A stretch of DNA of 64,000 bases. Source: Chitinophaga filiformis (GTDB lineage: Bacteria > Bacteroidota > Bacteroidia > Chitinophagales > Chitinophagaceae). This document shows, in pieces, positions 43,157 to 52,407 of this stretch. The position numbers and the translations under genes were made by a program. Below the pieces are notes generated by a model that was not told the DNA's origin, did no database searches, and saw only the letters and a program-made list of their open reading frames with translations. The DNA lies in NCBI RefSeq assembly GCF_023100805.1, contig NZ_CP095855.1:7357001-7421000 (forward strand), read 5' to 3'. Within the stretch, counting starts at the first letter, position 1. Each line of letters begins with the position of its first letter.

Positions 43157-44170
43157 ATGAAGCGCTTCCGCGACTTTTTCCTGTTCTGCTCAGGGGTACA
43201 TGTGCCTATGCTGAGACGGGCACCATCAGAAACCAATAAATACGGCGGCATTGGCGCTACTATCTTCTTCACCGGGTTGCTGGCAGCATTTTCCGGCGGG
43301 TATGCCCTGTGGTCGGTATTCAGTTCTCCCTGGGGAGCTGCCGTATTCGGGATCATCTGGGGCCTGATGATCTTTAACCTGGACCGTTACATCGTGTCTG
43401 GCATGAAGAAACGCAACAATTTCTGGAGCGAGTTCGGTATGGCCGTACCAAGGCTTGTGCTGGCGGTATTGATTGCCATTGTCATCTCCAAACCACTGGA
43501 ACTGAAAGTGTTCGAGAAGGAGATCAACCAGGAACTGATCGTCATGGAACAACAGGTGTTCAAAACACAGGAAGACAAAGTAAAAGACCGCTTCCAGCAG
43601 CGTATCGGTGTGTTAAACGCAGAGATCGCACAATTGAATGCGGACATCCAGCTCCAGGCGACCAAACTCGACACCCTGCAGATCATCGCCCAGCAGGAAG
43701 CTGACGGAACAGGCGGATCGCGCAGGCAGAACCTGGGCCCTATCTACAAAGCGAAAAAAGCGGATGCTGATACCGCGGCGGCAATGTTAAAGCGGATCAC
43801 AGATCAGAATGGCGCCCTCATCGCACAAAAGAGGCAGGAGCTACAGTCAATTGATTCCACCCAGAAAGCGACGGTAGGTGGACTGAACCGCACCAGCATC
43901 GACGGCCTCGCATCCCGGCTGGACGCATTGGGTCACCTGACAGATCGTAGTGTACCTGTACGGTGGGCGAACTGGTTCATTATGCTGCTGTTCATTACCA
44001 TCGAAACAGCGCCGGTATTTGTGAAACTCATCTCTCCCCGCGGACCATATGATGATCTGCTGGAAGCCCATGAGCATGCCTATATCATCTTCCGGAAGGA
44101 AACAATAGAAAAGAGGGAACGGGAGCATAATAAGCGCATGATGATCGGGCAACCGGCTGTTAATTCGTAA
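43157..44170 (+). CDS. DUF4407 membrane protein with coiled-coil domain
   Basis: Start chosen at ATG 43157 (MKRFRDFFLFCSGVH), which matches the family opening; the frame to 43115 reads 14 unlikely residues. The 337-residue product has three membrane segments near the N-terminus (IGATIFFTGLLAAFSGGYALW, WGAAVFGIIWGLMIFNLDRYIV, LVLAVLIAIVISKPLEL). A long helical region (about 125-245) includes RIGVLNAEIAQLNADIQLQATKLD, and a final membrane segment (WANWFIMLLFITIETAPVFVKL) precedes a charged tail. The FNLDRYIV and PLELKVFEKEI stretches are family hallmarks. Function unknown; perhaps a channel-like or scaffold protein. Confidence 0.85.
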   Translation: MKRFRDFFLFCSGVHVPMLRRAPSETNKYGGIGATIFFTGLLAAFSGGYALWSVFSSPWGAAVFGIIWGLMIFNLDRYIVSGMKKRNNFWSEFGMAVPRLVLAVLIAIVISKPLELKVFEKEINQELIVMEQQVFKTQEDKVKDRFQQRIGVLNAEIAQLNADIQLQATKLDTLQIIAQQEADGTGGSRRQNLGPIYKAKKADADTAAAMLKRITDQNGALIAQKRQELQSIDSTQKATVGGLNRTSIDGLASRLDALGHLTDRSVPVRWANWFIMLLFITIETAPVFVKLISPRGPYDDLLEAHEHAYIIFRKETIEKREREHNKRMMIGQPAVNS

Positions 44171-44196
44171 GCAGCCAATTAAAAGGGCCTTTCTGG

Positions 44197-44817
44197 TCAG
44201 GCCGCCACTAATTCCACTTCATAGACGGGGCTAAACAGATACATTCTTTTCGTCGCTACCTCTTCACAGCGGTAACGCTTACGTATACGTTCTCCCCGGC
44301 GGAAGACACGGCCGTCTTTGGTACGGAACAACTGATTGGGCGCCAGTTGTTCTACCAGGAAATGGTTTTCCTTTTGCCTGTCATAGCGTTTCAGCACACG
44401 CATAAGATCATCATCCGCACAGGAACTGGCTGCCGGGTTCTGAATACTCTGCCGTAAAGCCATTTCCACATCCGGTGGAAGATAACCTTTGCCTACGAAC
44501 TGCTTCAGGATGCTGGAAAAATGCTGCTTCCACTCCTTCCCATGCGAGGCTACCGTATTGGTATACTGCATGTAGGTGGTGAGGTGTGATATTTCGTGCA
44601 GCAACGTGATCAGAAAAGCGTACTTGTTAAGATTTCCATTGATGCTGATCCGGTGCCCTCCCCTGCGGTCGGGATGCCGGTAGTCACCCAGGATGCTTTG
44701 CCGTTCGCGGGTCACCGTCAGGTGTACCTTATATTCTGTGAGGTAGGCCATTACCTGCTCGAAGGTTCCTTCGGGCAGGTATGCAGCTAATGCATTTAAA
44801 GGAGCCTCCTGCTTCAC
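44197..44817 (-). CDS. SprT-like zinc metalloprotease-domain protein
   Basis: The 206-residue protein has the SprT-type HExxH zinc site at residues 74-78 (LITLLHEISHLTTYMQY), followed by a third-ligand region (SHGKEWKQHFSSIL, with a conserved His). It ends in a small beta-rich tail (FRRGERIRKRYRCEEVATKRMYLFSPVYEVELV). Related SprT/Spartan proteins act on DNA-protein complexes in eukaryotes, but the bacterial role is unknown. The start is a GTG at 44817, fixed by an in-frame TAA nine bases upstream. The stop of the AtpI-like gene lies six bases upstream, so these genes may be co-transcribed. Confidence 0.85.
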   Translation of the reverse strand: MKQEAPLNALAAYLPEGTFEQVMAYLTEYKVHLTVTRERQSILGDYRHPDRRGGHRISINGNLNKYAFLITLLHEISHLTTYMQYTNTVASHGKEWKQHFSSILKQFVGKGYLPPDVEMALRQSIQNPAASSCADDDLMRVLKRYDRQKENHFLVEQLAPNQLFRTKDGRVFRRGERIRKRYRCEEVATKRMYLFSPVYEVELVAA

Positions 44818-44823
44818 GAATCT

Positions 44824-45210
44824 TTAATTTTTCTTTCTGGTAATTTTTTGCAGACTTACGTTCTCACATACCGCGTAGACGATATAGAAAAACATCAATA
44901 TAAAAATAGTGATTCTGCTGGTATTTGCCCTGTTTGCTACAGCATATATAGTAATGCCGGCCAGGCATAACATCATTCTGCTGATCATGGAGCCATATAC
45001 CCTTAGCATAAAGATGCTGTTATTGTCGGATTGTACCCCTTTGCGGCTCATGTTGTAGGTGATGCCGGAGATTGTAGCTAAAGCCAGGTTGCCGAAGAGC
45101 AGCACATTATGATGCGCTCCATTGTCCAACAACCAGGCTTTTAATGATAATAAAGCAACGTTCAAAATAATGAAAACGCCAATAACTCTAAAGTAAAACC
45201 TGTCACTCAT
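44824..45210 (-). CDS. Small four-helix membrane protein, AtpI-like position
   Basis: The 128-residue protein has four hydrophobic segments (VIGVFIILNVALLSLKAWLL, VLLFGNLALATISGITY, SMISRMMLCLAGITIYAV, ITIFILMFFYIVYAVC) and a basic tail. Its start overlaps the end of the AtpZ-like gene by eight bases. In Bacteroidota a similar small membrane protein usually lies between atpZ and atpB of the ATP synthase operon, so it may serve F0 assembly. Here no atpB follows; a SprT-like gene does. Identity by position is inference. Confidence 0.65.
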   Translation of the reverse strand: MSDRFYFRVIGVFIILNVALLSLKAWLLDNGAHHNVLLFGNLALATISGITYNMSRKGVQSDNNSIFMLRVYGSMISRMMLCLAGITIYAVANRANTSRITIFILMFFYIVYAVCENVSLQKITRKKN

Positions 45211-45439
45211 TCCTGCTGGTATCTTTGATAATTTGGCGCAAAATTAAGACTAAAGCTAATAAAGACAAAATGATCAGAAAGAAGGGGAACGACCATCCCG
45301 TCCGCTGGTCTATTTTATAACCAGCAAATACCGCTACGCCTAATGTGGCCATCATCTGGAAAGCCAGCCCGGTGTACTTTAAAAGTAACCTGTTATCAGG
45401 CTTCTTCCGTGGCTTCTTCTGTGAAGACGGGTCTTCCAT
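45203..45439 (-). CDS. AtpZ/AtpI-family small membrane protein
   Basis: This 78-residue protein has a basic N-tail and two membrane helices (YTGLAFQMMATLGVAVFAGYKID, FPFFLIILSLLALVLILRQII). The GLAFQM and (A/G)GYKIDQRTGW motifs are typical of AtpZ/AtpI proteins, which support c-ring assembly or Mg2+ handling for F-type ATP synthase. Its first 44 bases overlap the end of the bactofilin gene, and its own end overlaps the next gene. The ATP synthase genes proper are not adjacent, which is unusual. Confidence 0.85.
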   Translation of the reverse strand: MEDPSSQKKPRKKPDNRLLLKYTGLAFQMMATLGVAVFAGYKIDQRTGWSFPFFLIILSLLALVLILRQIIKDTSRNE

Positions 45440-45848
45440 TCTTTTCTTTCAGGTTTGCGTTAGCAGCTGCCACCTCTTCGGGTTCCATGTAGCAACGACC
45501 ATTGAATTTCGCGGTTGGCTCCATTTCAAAATGGGCTGTGTACAGATCTCCTTTTACCAGTGCATTACCTTTCAGGAAAAGCAGATCTTCAACTTTGATA
45601 ATACCAGTTACTTTGCCCAGAATGTCAGCACTCTGACATACCAGGTCACCGATAATCTCCCCTTCAGGACCTACTACAATTTTAGCTTTTGTTGATACCA
45701 GGCCATTCACCTGTCCGTCAATGCGAATGTCGCCTTCGCACACGATGTCTCCCTGGATGGAGGTTCCACTGCCAATAATGTTCACGTTGGAAGTAGGCAT
45801 TACTGATTTGCTCTCGCTTCTGGCATTACGATTGTTGTTGCTAAACAT
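45396..45848 (-). CDS. Bactofilin (polymer-forming cytoskeletal protein)
   Basis: The 150-residue protein has the bactofilin beta-helix core at about residues 20-115: NIIGSGTSIQGDIVCEGDIRIDGQVNGLVSTKAKIVVGPEGEI-type repeats with hydrophobic residues every other position, then LVCQSADILGKVTGIIKVEDLLFLKGNALVKGDLYTAHFEME. Short disordered tails flank it; the C-terminal one is acidic (EEATEEA). Bactofilins polymerise under the membrane and often position cell-wall enzymes. The 46043 gene upstream on the same strand resembles the N-terminal part of an M23 peptidase often found beside bactofilins. Confidence 0.93.
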   Translation of the reverse strand: MFSNNNRNARSESKSVMPTSNVNIIGSGTSIQGDIVCEGDIRIDGQVNGLVSTKAKIVVGPEGEIIGDLVCQSADILGKVTGIIKVEDLLFLKGNALVKGDLYTAHFEMEPTAKFNGRCYMEPEEVAAANANLKEKNGRPVFTEEATEEA

Positions 45849-46042
45849 AGGATTCTAGGTTTTTCAGCTTTTAGTGTGATGTAAGATAGTATTATTTATT
45901 AACATATTACTACATATTGACAATCACTTCTTTTAAGAAGTTATCCACATTATCCCCCCTTAACGGTGATTCGGACCCTTTGCGTATCTGCTGACAGTAT
46001 ATTTTTTCAGTCTCAAATAATGTTGTGCCCCCTTATCAACCC

Positions 46043-46447
46043 TTAATAAGTGCTGTTATCTACTTTAGGAACTTTAATGGTGGTGGTATCCAGTTTACTG
46101 GTAGAAAAATCTCCGTTAATGACCTGTTTAATGTTCTCCAGGTATTTATCGCGTGCATTGATGGCAGACTCCAGGGAATCCGTGCGCATTTTCAGACGAA
46201 TGAACTCCCTCCGCTGCTTCAGGTCGCCATAGCCGGGAATGTAATACCGCAATGGCGTAAATACCACAGTAGCAACGGTGATCGTTACCAACAGCACAAA
46301 CAAAGTGCTCAAAGCAATATATACACTCATACGGGATAATTTGAACGAGGTTACCTCTTCGTAGGTATTGTCATTCATAATCACCAGGCGATACCTGTTC
46401 CCTATCCGCCCCACATTTCTGCCTTTTCTATCACGCTTATTAGCCAT
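46043..46447 (-). CDS. Membrane protein matching the N-terminal part of an M23 peptidase, without the peptidase domain
   Basis: The 134-residue protein has a basic N-terminus, YRLVIMNDNTYEEVTSFKLSRMSVY, one membrane segment (IALSTLFVLLVTITVATVVF), then TPLRYYIPGYGD and a helical stretch (RLKMRTDSLESAINARDKYLENIKQVINGDF). That sequence matches the N-terminal third of bactofilin-linked M23 metallopeptidases of Bacteroidota. The Zn-binding HxxxD and HxH segments are absent: it stops after DSTTIKVPK-like residues (VPKVDNSTY). Either a shortened paralog working as a scaffold with bactofilin, or a truncated gene. The upstream region (46448-46649) is AT-rich and holds nothing else recognised. Confidence 0.75.
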   Translation of the reverse strand: MANKRDRKGRNVGRIGNRYRLVIMNDNTYEEVTSFKLSRMSVYIALSTLFVLLVTITVATVVFTPLRYYIPGYGDLKQRREFIRLKMRTDSLESAINARDKYLENIKQVINGDFSTSKLDTTTIKVPKVDNSTY

Positions 46448-46649
46448 AGCCGCTATAAAACTTGAATAATTTTTCTGATTATCAACCGGCTAAAGTTAAA
46501 CATTTATATTATTTCGTATTTAAAAAATTAGGATAGCTCCATTTTTATTCCGGCTGACCACTTTCATGCCCTCAAAAAAATTATCCTATCTTTAAAAATA
46601 ATTTCCTGACATATAAGTTATATAGGTAAGCCTATACACCCTGGCATCC

Positions 46650-49600
46650 ATGAATTATTACAGATCAGTTCGCATATATCTACCATATACCTGTTTAGTA
46701 AGTTTGTTTTTGTGCTGTATGAATGTTAACAGGGTCTACGCCCAGCGAAGGGATACCACGGTTACTAATCAGTCCAAGAGCAACAGTAGCAGGATGCCTC
46801 CACGCACCATGCAAAAACCGCTTGTACCGAAAGTACCACAACCACGTGTGGAAGACCGGCGCCCACCCTCAGAATTACTGGCAGAAAAAAAATGGACCAT
46901 TAAACGGAAACTGGTGCAGAACATGCTGGCCAGGTACAACTATTTATACAATGCCCGGAAGAAACTCCGCCTCATTACCCATAATGTGAGCCGTCAGGGG
47001 CAGGACAACTATAATTATCTGCTGCCTTTCTATCCTTACAGTCTTCAGAACCTGGGCCTCAGCACCGGCGACCTGGACACCGTTATCGAAAAGGCGTCTA
47101 TCAATATACAGATCCGCGATCCGCGCAGCAAATGGATTGACGACAGTTACCTCGTGATCGGTCAGGCCTACTTCTACCAGGGTGAATGGGACAAGGCCAA
47201 CCGTACATTCCAGTTCATCAATACCAAATTTGCTCCCAAAAAGAAAGACGAGTATAAGACGGTGATAGGTTCCAGTGAAAAAGACCAGCTCAGCATCGCT
47301 TCCCGTGAGAAAAGAAAGCCGCCTTTCGGCTATTTCAAGCACACGTATGCCCGTAACGATGCTTTTGTATGGCAGGCCAAAACCTTACTGGAAATGAAAG
47401 AGTTCGATCAGGCCCGCTCCCTGATGAACATTGTCGAACACGATCCCTATTTCCCTAAAAGGCTGACGGGCGAACTGGCCGAGGTAAGAGCCTACGCCCT
47501 GTACAAACAGGAACGTTTTTCAGAAGTGATCGTACCCTTGCAGATAGCTGTTAAAAGCAAGGGGAACCGCGATGAACGGGCGCGCATGTACTATATACTG
47601 GGACAACTGTATACCAACTATAGCCACCCGGACTCCGCCGTAATGATGTTCCATAAAGTGATCAAACAGAAGCCGGACCCGATGATGGACTTCCAGGCCC
47701 GTATGCAGATCGCAAAACTGGATGCTACCAGGGAAGGCGGTTCCTTCGATGAAAGCCTGGCCCGCTTGAAAAGAATGGCCCGCAGGGAGAAATACATTGA
47801 GTTCCGCGACGCCATTTATTATAATATGGCCAACATCGTGCTGCCTAAAGATCCAGACCTGGCCCTGGAATACCTGCGCCAGTCGCTCAAGGTGGAAAGC
47901 TCCAATACCATGCAGAGAGCCTTGTCATTCAAGGCAATAGCTGATATTTATTATGGGCAACGCCAGTATCGCCTGGCCCGGAACTTCTATGATAGTACCG
48001 CGACTGTCATGCCGCCGGAATTCACAGATTCTGCTATTGTTAACAAGCGTAAACGCGTGCTCAACGATGTCGTTATCCGCGTGGAGGCCATCCAGAAGGA
48101 AGACAGCTTACAACGGATTGCCGCTATGCCGGAATCTGACAGGAAGATCTTCCTGGAAAAAATGGCCGCTACCCTGCGTAAGGAAGCAGAAGAAAAAGCA
48201 AAAAAGCAGAAGGAAGATGCCGACAACGGCGTTGATCCACAGGCTATGGCCAACAACAATCCGCTGATCAACAATATGAACAACAGCCCCGCCACTCCTA
48301 AGAAGGAAGACCAGGGTGAATGGTATTTCTATAACACCGCCAGCAAATCGTCCGGGTTCTCTGAATTTAAGAAACGTTGGGGGAACAGGCCGCTGGCCGA
48401 TAACTGGCGCAGAAGCCAGTCCGGAGCAGCCGCTGCTAACCAGCCTTTACAGCCGGAAGATGATAATAAAAACACTGCCGGCGCCGCAGAAGCCACCAAG
48501 GCCCCATCAGACAGCGCTACAGCAAATGCACTGGCCGCAGGACTGCCACTGACGCCGGATGATCTCCTGAAATCCAACGTGATCATCGAAGATGCCTATT
48601 ACGACCTGGGTAAACTCTATAACGATCAGCTGGACAATACGGAGCTGGCCATCGAGACTTACGATACCCTGCTCAACAGGTATCCACAACACCCACATAA
48701 GACAGAAGTGGTTTACTCCCTGTATATCTGGCATACTAAACTGGGACATACCGCGCAGGCGGCCAAATACAAGCAAAATGTAATGACCCAGTTCGGCAAC
48801 TCTAAATTTGCCAGCATTATTAAATATGGCTCCCTGCAGGACATTAACGAGGAAAAGAAAAAGGAGATCTCCACTGCTTATGACTCAGTGTATGTAAATT
48901 ATAACAGGGGGAACCTCGAAGGTGCAATGGCATTGAAGAAAGCAGCCGATTCCACCTTTGGGCTCAACTTCATGCAGCCAAAATTCGACCTCCTGGAAGC
49001 CATGATCATCATGAAAATGGATACCTGTGAATTTGGACGTCAGGCTGTTATGAATGTCATCGACAAATACAAACAGGATGACGCCGTACAGGAAAAAGCC
49101 AAATCACTGCTGGAAGCGCTGGATAACCGTGCGGCCCTGGTGGTATACCTCTCCAGGCTGGAAATCGAGAAGAGCAAAGATAACAATGTGGTAGACGAGA
49201 ATATTTCCATCCGATATCCATGGCAGAACCCGGAGCCGAAATTCGAACCCAAACTCGATTCTGTGACCATCAAAACCGCGGTAGCCGACTCTATCAAACT
49301 GGCAGCAAATGCCGGTCTGAAGGTGGCGCCACTGCCCGCGCCGCTGAAACCTGTTACCATTTATAAACTGAATGCTGCAAACCCGCATTTTGTGGTACTC
49401 TCCTTCCAGCGTGTCTCAAAGGCCATTATGGATGAAGCACTGACACAATTTACCAAGTACAATGCGGCCAAACATCCGGGCGAAGGTATACAGGTAGCCA
49501 ACTTTGTGCTGACACCGCAGGATGTGATGCTCATTTTCAGGCTTTTCCCGAACGAGGATAAGGCGCTGGACTATTTTGACGAGATCAGGATCGATGCTGA

Positions 49601-49736
49601 GAAGATAATTCCACGTATCCGTCCGTCAGACTATTCCATGTTCATCATTTCAAGGGATAACTTTATCCAGATGAACAGCACCAAGGACATCAACGGGTAT
49701 AAAAAATTCTTTGACGACAACTACGTTACTCAGTAA
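46650..49736 (+). CDS. TPR protein, SprE/PorW-like component of type IX secretion and gliding
   Basis: The 1028-residue protein has an N-terminal signal (YLPYTCLVSLFLCCM, possibly a lipoprotein-type signal ending in CC). Helical TPR-like repeats run from about residue 90 to 450 (for example KWIDDSYLVIGQAYFYQGEWDKANRTFQFI; AFVWQAKTLLEMKEFDQARSLMNIVEHD). A charged, low-complexity middle (about 500-630) follows, then further TPRs, and finally the C-terminal module with FVVLSFQRVSKAIMDEALTQFTKYN and IIPRIRPSDYSMFIISRDNF, which is typical of SprE/PorW. In Flavobacterium SprE is needed for T9SS and gliding; PorW is the Porphyromonas counterpart. It suggests the organism exports proteins by T9SS. 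Other T9SS genes are not in this window. Confidence 0.85.
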   Translation: MNYYRSVRIYLPYTCLVSLFLCCMNVNRVYAQRRDTTVTNQSKSNSSRMPPRTMQKPLVPKVPQPRVEDRRPPSELLAEKKWTIKRKLVQNMLARYNYLYNARKKLRLITHNVSRQGQDNYNYLLPFYPYSLQNLGLSTGDLDTVIEKASINIQIRDPRSKWIDDSYLVIGQAYFYQGEWDKANRTFQFINTKFAPKKKDEYKTVIGSSEKDQLSIASREKRKPPFGYFKHTYARNDAFVWQAKTLLEMKEFDQARSLMNIVEHDPYFPKRLTGELAEVRAYALYKQERFSEVIVPLQIAVKSKGNRDERARMYYILGQLYTNYSHPDSAVMMFHKVIKQKPDPMMDFQARMQIAKLDATREGGSFDESLARLKRMARREKYIEFRDAIYYNMANIVLPKDPDLALEYLRQSLKVESSNTMQRALSFKAIADIYYGQRQYRLARNFYDSTATVMPPEFTDSAIVNKRKRVLNDVVIRVEAIQKEDSLQRIAAMPESDRKIFLEKMAATLRKEAEEKAKKQKEDADNGVDPQAMANNNPLINNMNNSPATPKKEDQGEWYFYNTASKSSGFSEFKKRWGNRPLADNWRRSQSGAAAANQPLQPEDDNKNTAGAAEATKAPSDSATANALAAGLPLTPDDLLKSNVIIEDAYYDLGKLYNDQLDNTELAIETYDTLLNRYPQHPHKTEVVYSLYIWHTKLGHTAQAAKYKQNVMTQFGNSKFASIIKYGSLQDINEEKKKEISTAYDSVYVNYNRGNLEGAMALKKAADSTFGLNFMQPKFDLLEAMIIMKMDTCEFGRQAVMNVIDKYKQDDAVQEKAKSLLEALDNRAALVVYLSRLEIEKSKDNNVVDENISIRYPWQNPEPKFEPKLDSVTIKTAVADSIKLAANAGLKVAPLPAPLKPVTIYKLNAANPHFVVLSFQRVSKAIMDEALTQFTKYNAAKHPGEGIQVANFVLTPQDVMLIFRLFPNEDKALDYFDEIRIDAEKIIPRIRPSDYSMFIISRDNFIQMNSTKDINGYKKFFDDNYVTQ

Positions 49737-49940
49737 CAAACAGTAAGATAGAAAAACATACTAATTCGTTGGGGTACATCAATCAGTCTTTTAACAATAT
49801 TTGAGGGACATCAACCCGTTTTTTTTAATAGTTTTGCCCGCTGTTATAAGCACGGCGTAATAAGGCCCGTAAATTGCTATATCTTGAGTAAAAGCCATGA
49901 GAGCGATCCCGGCCACGCAAATCAAACATTTAAAGCAAGT

Positions 49941-52328
49941 ATGAAAAAATCGGTTAAAATATTGTGGATCACAGTGTTATCGATAACTGGGTTTTTCCTG
50001 TTATTGATCCTCCTGGTGAATTTCCGCATTATTGGCAGCATGCCATCTATGGAGACCCTGGAAAATCCAAGGGCTGCCCTTGCATCTGAAGTAATTGCCG
50101 AAGATGGTACCATCCTGGGTAAATATTATCAGGTGGACAGGTCGAGCTCTGATTACAACGAAATTTCCAAAAATGTGATCAATGCCCTGATCGCCACAGA
50201 AGACGTCAGGTTTTATGAGCATTCAGGCATAGACCCCTATGCAACGATCGCCATCCCCTTCTACCTGGCTGTCGGCAAGAAAAGGGGTTCCAGCACCATC
50301 ACGCAACAGCTGGCATTGAACCTGCAGGCTGACAATACCGGTACACAGCGTGCCTCCAATATAATAAAAAGGGGCTTCCAGAAAATGCAGGAATGGCTGA
50401 TAGCCGTAAGACTGGAGCGTAACTTTACCAAACAGGAGATCATTACTCTTTATCTCAATACAGTGCCTTTCGGCGATAATGTATACGGTATCGAAAACGG
50501 CGCCCGGACCTTCTTCAGTAAAGATGCAGGCCACCTGTCCATTGAAGAAGCAGCTACCCTGATTGCCATGCTGAAGGGTACGAATCTGTATAATCCCCGC
50601 CGTAACCCAAAAGCTGCACTGGACCGCCGTAATACGGTGATAGAGCTGATGCAGAAGAACGACTTCATTACTGAAGCGGAGGCCAATGCAGCTAAAAGCA
50701 AGCCTATCGTACTGCGTTACAATAAGATAGATCACAATAAAGGACTGGCGCCTTACTTCAGGGAAGTATTGCGCGACGAGCTGAAAGACTGGTGTAAAAA
50801 CCATAAAAAAGCCGATGGTTCTGAATATAATCTCTACCGCGATGGTTTGAAGATCTATACTACCATCAACCCTCGTATGCAGCTGTATGCAGAGGAAGCA
50901 GTAGCGCATCACCTGAAAGATCTGCAGAAAGTATTTACGGCACAGGCCAATATCAAATCCGGCAGTGTGTGGAAGAACTGGCAGTCATACGTTGACCGTT
51001 ATATGAAGGAATCTGATCGTTACAAGGCTATGAAAGACGAAGACGCCACCGACGAACAGATCAAAAAAGCCTTCAATACGCCGGTGAAAATGAAGGTGTT
51101 TGCCTGGAAAAGCTTTACAGAACCTGAGCTGAATGAACTGGATACCATCATGACACCGATAGACTCCATCAAATATATGAGAGCTATCTTACAGGCCGGC
51201 TTTATGGCAATGGATCCTGAAAGCGGTGAAGTGAAGGCGTGGGTAGGTGGTCCGGATTTCCGCTATTTCAAGAACGACCACGTATCCAAAACCCGCAGGC
51301 AGGTAGGTTCTACATTTAAACCATTCCTGTATTGCTTTGCCATCATGAATGGTATGTCGCCCAACACAATGTTGCCAAACGAACCGATATCATTCCCTAA
51401 ATATAACTGGACGCTGAGCCGCAACTCAGAAGGTAGCGTAGGTGGTAGTATCTCCATGGCAGGGGCACTGGCTAAATCCCTCAACCTGGTGTCTGCTTAC
51501 CTGATCAAACAATTAGGTCCGCAGGCAGTAGCCGACTTTGCGAAAAACAAGATCGGTTTCAGTGCTGATATTCCGCCCTATCCATCCATCTGTCTGGGTA
51601 CACCGGAAATCTCGCTGTACGAAATGTTGCAGGCCTACACCATGTTCCCGGCCCGTGGTATTATTACAAAACCCATCTACATCACACGTATAGAAGACAG
51701 GAACGGCAATATCCTGCAGACAACGGCTCCTGAAAAACGTGAGGTGATCAGTGAGAATGAATCCTACACTATGGTGAAAATGATGCAGGGTGTAACTGGT
51801 CCTGGTGGTACATCCGCGCGTCTGCGTTTCCGTTATGGCATCCAAAGTGAAGTAGCAGGTAAGACCGGTACTACCAACGACAATACAGATGGCTGGTTCC
51901 TGGGCTTTACTCCTCAGCTGCTGGCAGGCGCCTGGGTAGGTTGTGAAAACAACTTCCTGCACTTCAGCACTACCACCAACGGTCAGGGTGCAAATACCGG
52001 TCTCCCGATCTGGGCTTATTTCTTCCAGAAATTATATGCAGATAAAACGCTGAAAATAGATGATAAGGCAACCTTTGCCATCCCTCAATCTATCAACAGT
52101 GAATTCTATCAGAATTTCGAAGAGAACTATAAACCACCTGCAGAAGCTGATGATCAGGGTAACGGAGATGCAAGTGATTATATCATGGATGTAAACGAGG
52201 CAGAAGCTGAAGCAGATAAGGCTGCAAGAGAAAGAGAAAAGGAAAAGCAGAAGGAAAATAAGGATAAACCTGCTGCTCCTACCACACCTAAAGCAGCCTA
52301 TCCCGCACAACCCACCAAACCACAGTAA
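49941..52328 (+). CDS. Penicillin-binding protein 1A (transglycosylase/transpeptidase)
   Basis: The start is set at ATG 49941, directly before the membrane anchor (MKKSVKILWITVLSITGFF); a TTG at 49884 would add 19 residues. The 795-residue protein carries a GT51 transglycosylase domain (ALIATEDVRFYEHSGID with the catalytic Glu; SSTITQQLALNL). A transpeptidase domain follows, with the active Ser in QVGSTFKPFLY, SLN in ALAKSLNLVSAYL, and KTGTTND. The C-terminal tail is acidic, then Pro/Lys-rich. It builds and cross-links glycan strands at the outer face of the inner membrane. It lies 205 bases downstream of the SprE-like gene and stands alone before a strong terminator. Confidence 0.95.
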   Translation: MKKSVKILWITVLSITGFFLLLILLVNFRIIGSMPSMETLENPRAALASEVIAEDGTILGKYYQVDRSSSDYNEISKNVINALIATEDVRFYEHSGIDPYATIAIPFYLAVGKKRGSSTITQQLALNLQADNTGTQRASNIIKRGFQKMQEWLIAVRLERNFTKQEIITLYLNTVPFGDNVYGIENGARTFFSKDAGHLSIEEAATLIAMLKGTNLYNPRRNPKAALDRRNTVIELMQKNDFITEAEANAAKSKPIVLRYNKIDHNKGLAPYFREVLRDELKDWCKNHKKADGSEYNLYRDGLKIYTTINPRMQLYAEEAVAHHLKDLQKVFTAQANIKSGSVWKNWQSYVDRYMKESDRYKAMKDEDATDEQIKKAFNTPVKMKVFAWKSFTEPELNELDTIMTPIDSIKYMRAILQAGFMAMDPESGEVKAWVGGPDFRYFKNDHVSKTRRQVGSTFKPFLYCFAIMNGMSPNTMLPNEPISFPKYNWTLSRNSEGSVGGSISMAGALAKSLNLVSAYLIKQLGPQAVADFAKNKIGFSADIPPYPSICLGTPEISLYEMLQAYTMFPARGIITKPIYITRIEDRNGNILQTTAPEKREVISENESYTMVKMMQGVTGPGGTSARLRFRYGIQSEVAGKTGTTNDNTDGWFLGFTPQLLAGAWVGCENNFLHFSTTTNGQGANTGLPIWAYFFQKLYADKTLKIDDKATFAIPQSINSEFYQNFEENYKPPAEADDQGNGDASDYIMDVNEAEAEADKAAREREKEKQKENKDKPAAPTTPKAAYPAQPTKPQ

Positions 52329-52349
52329 GTAAGTACACACAGACAATAA

Positions 52350-52382
52350 AAAAGGCGTCCGGTTTAAAGCCGGACGCCTTTT
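52350..52382. terminator. Bidirectional terminator between the PBP1A and M28 peptidase genes
   Basis: AAAGGCGTCCGG (52351-52362) and CCGGACGCCTTT (52370-52381) form a perfect stem flanked by A-run and T-run, so it can stop both the plus-strand PBP1A transcript and the minus-strand peptidase transcript. Confidence 0.92.
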
Positions 52383-52407
52383 CATTTATATCCATGTTGA
52401 TAGCGCT

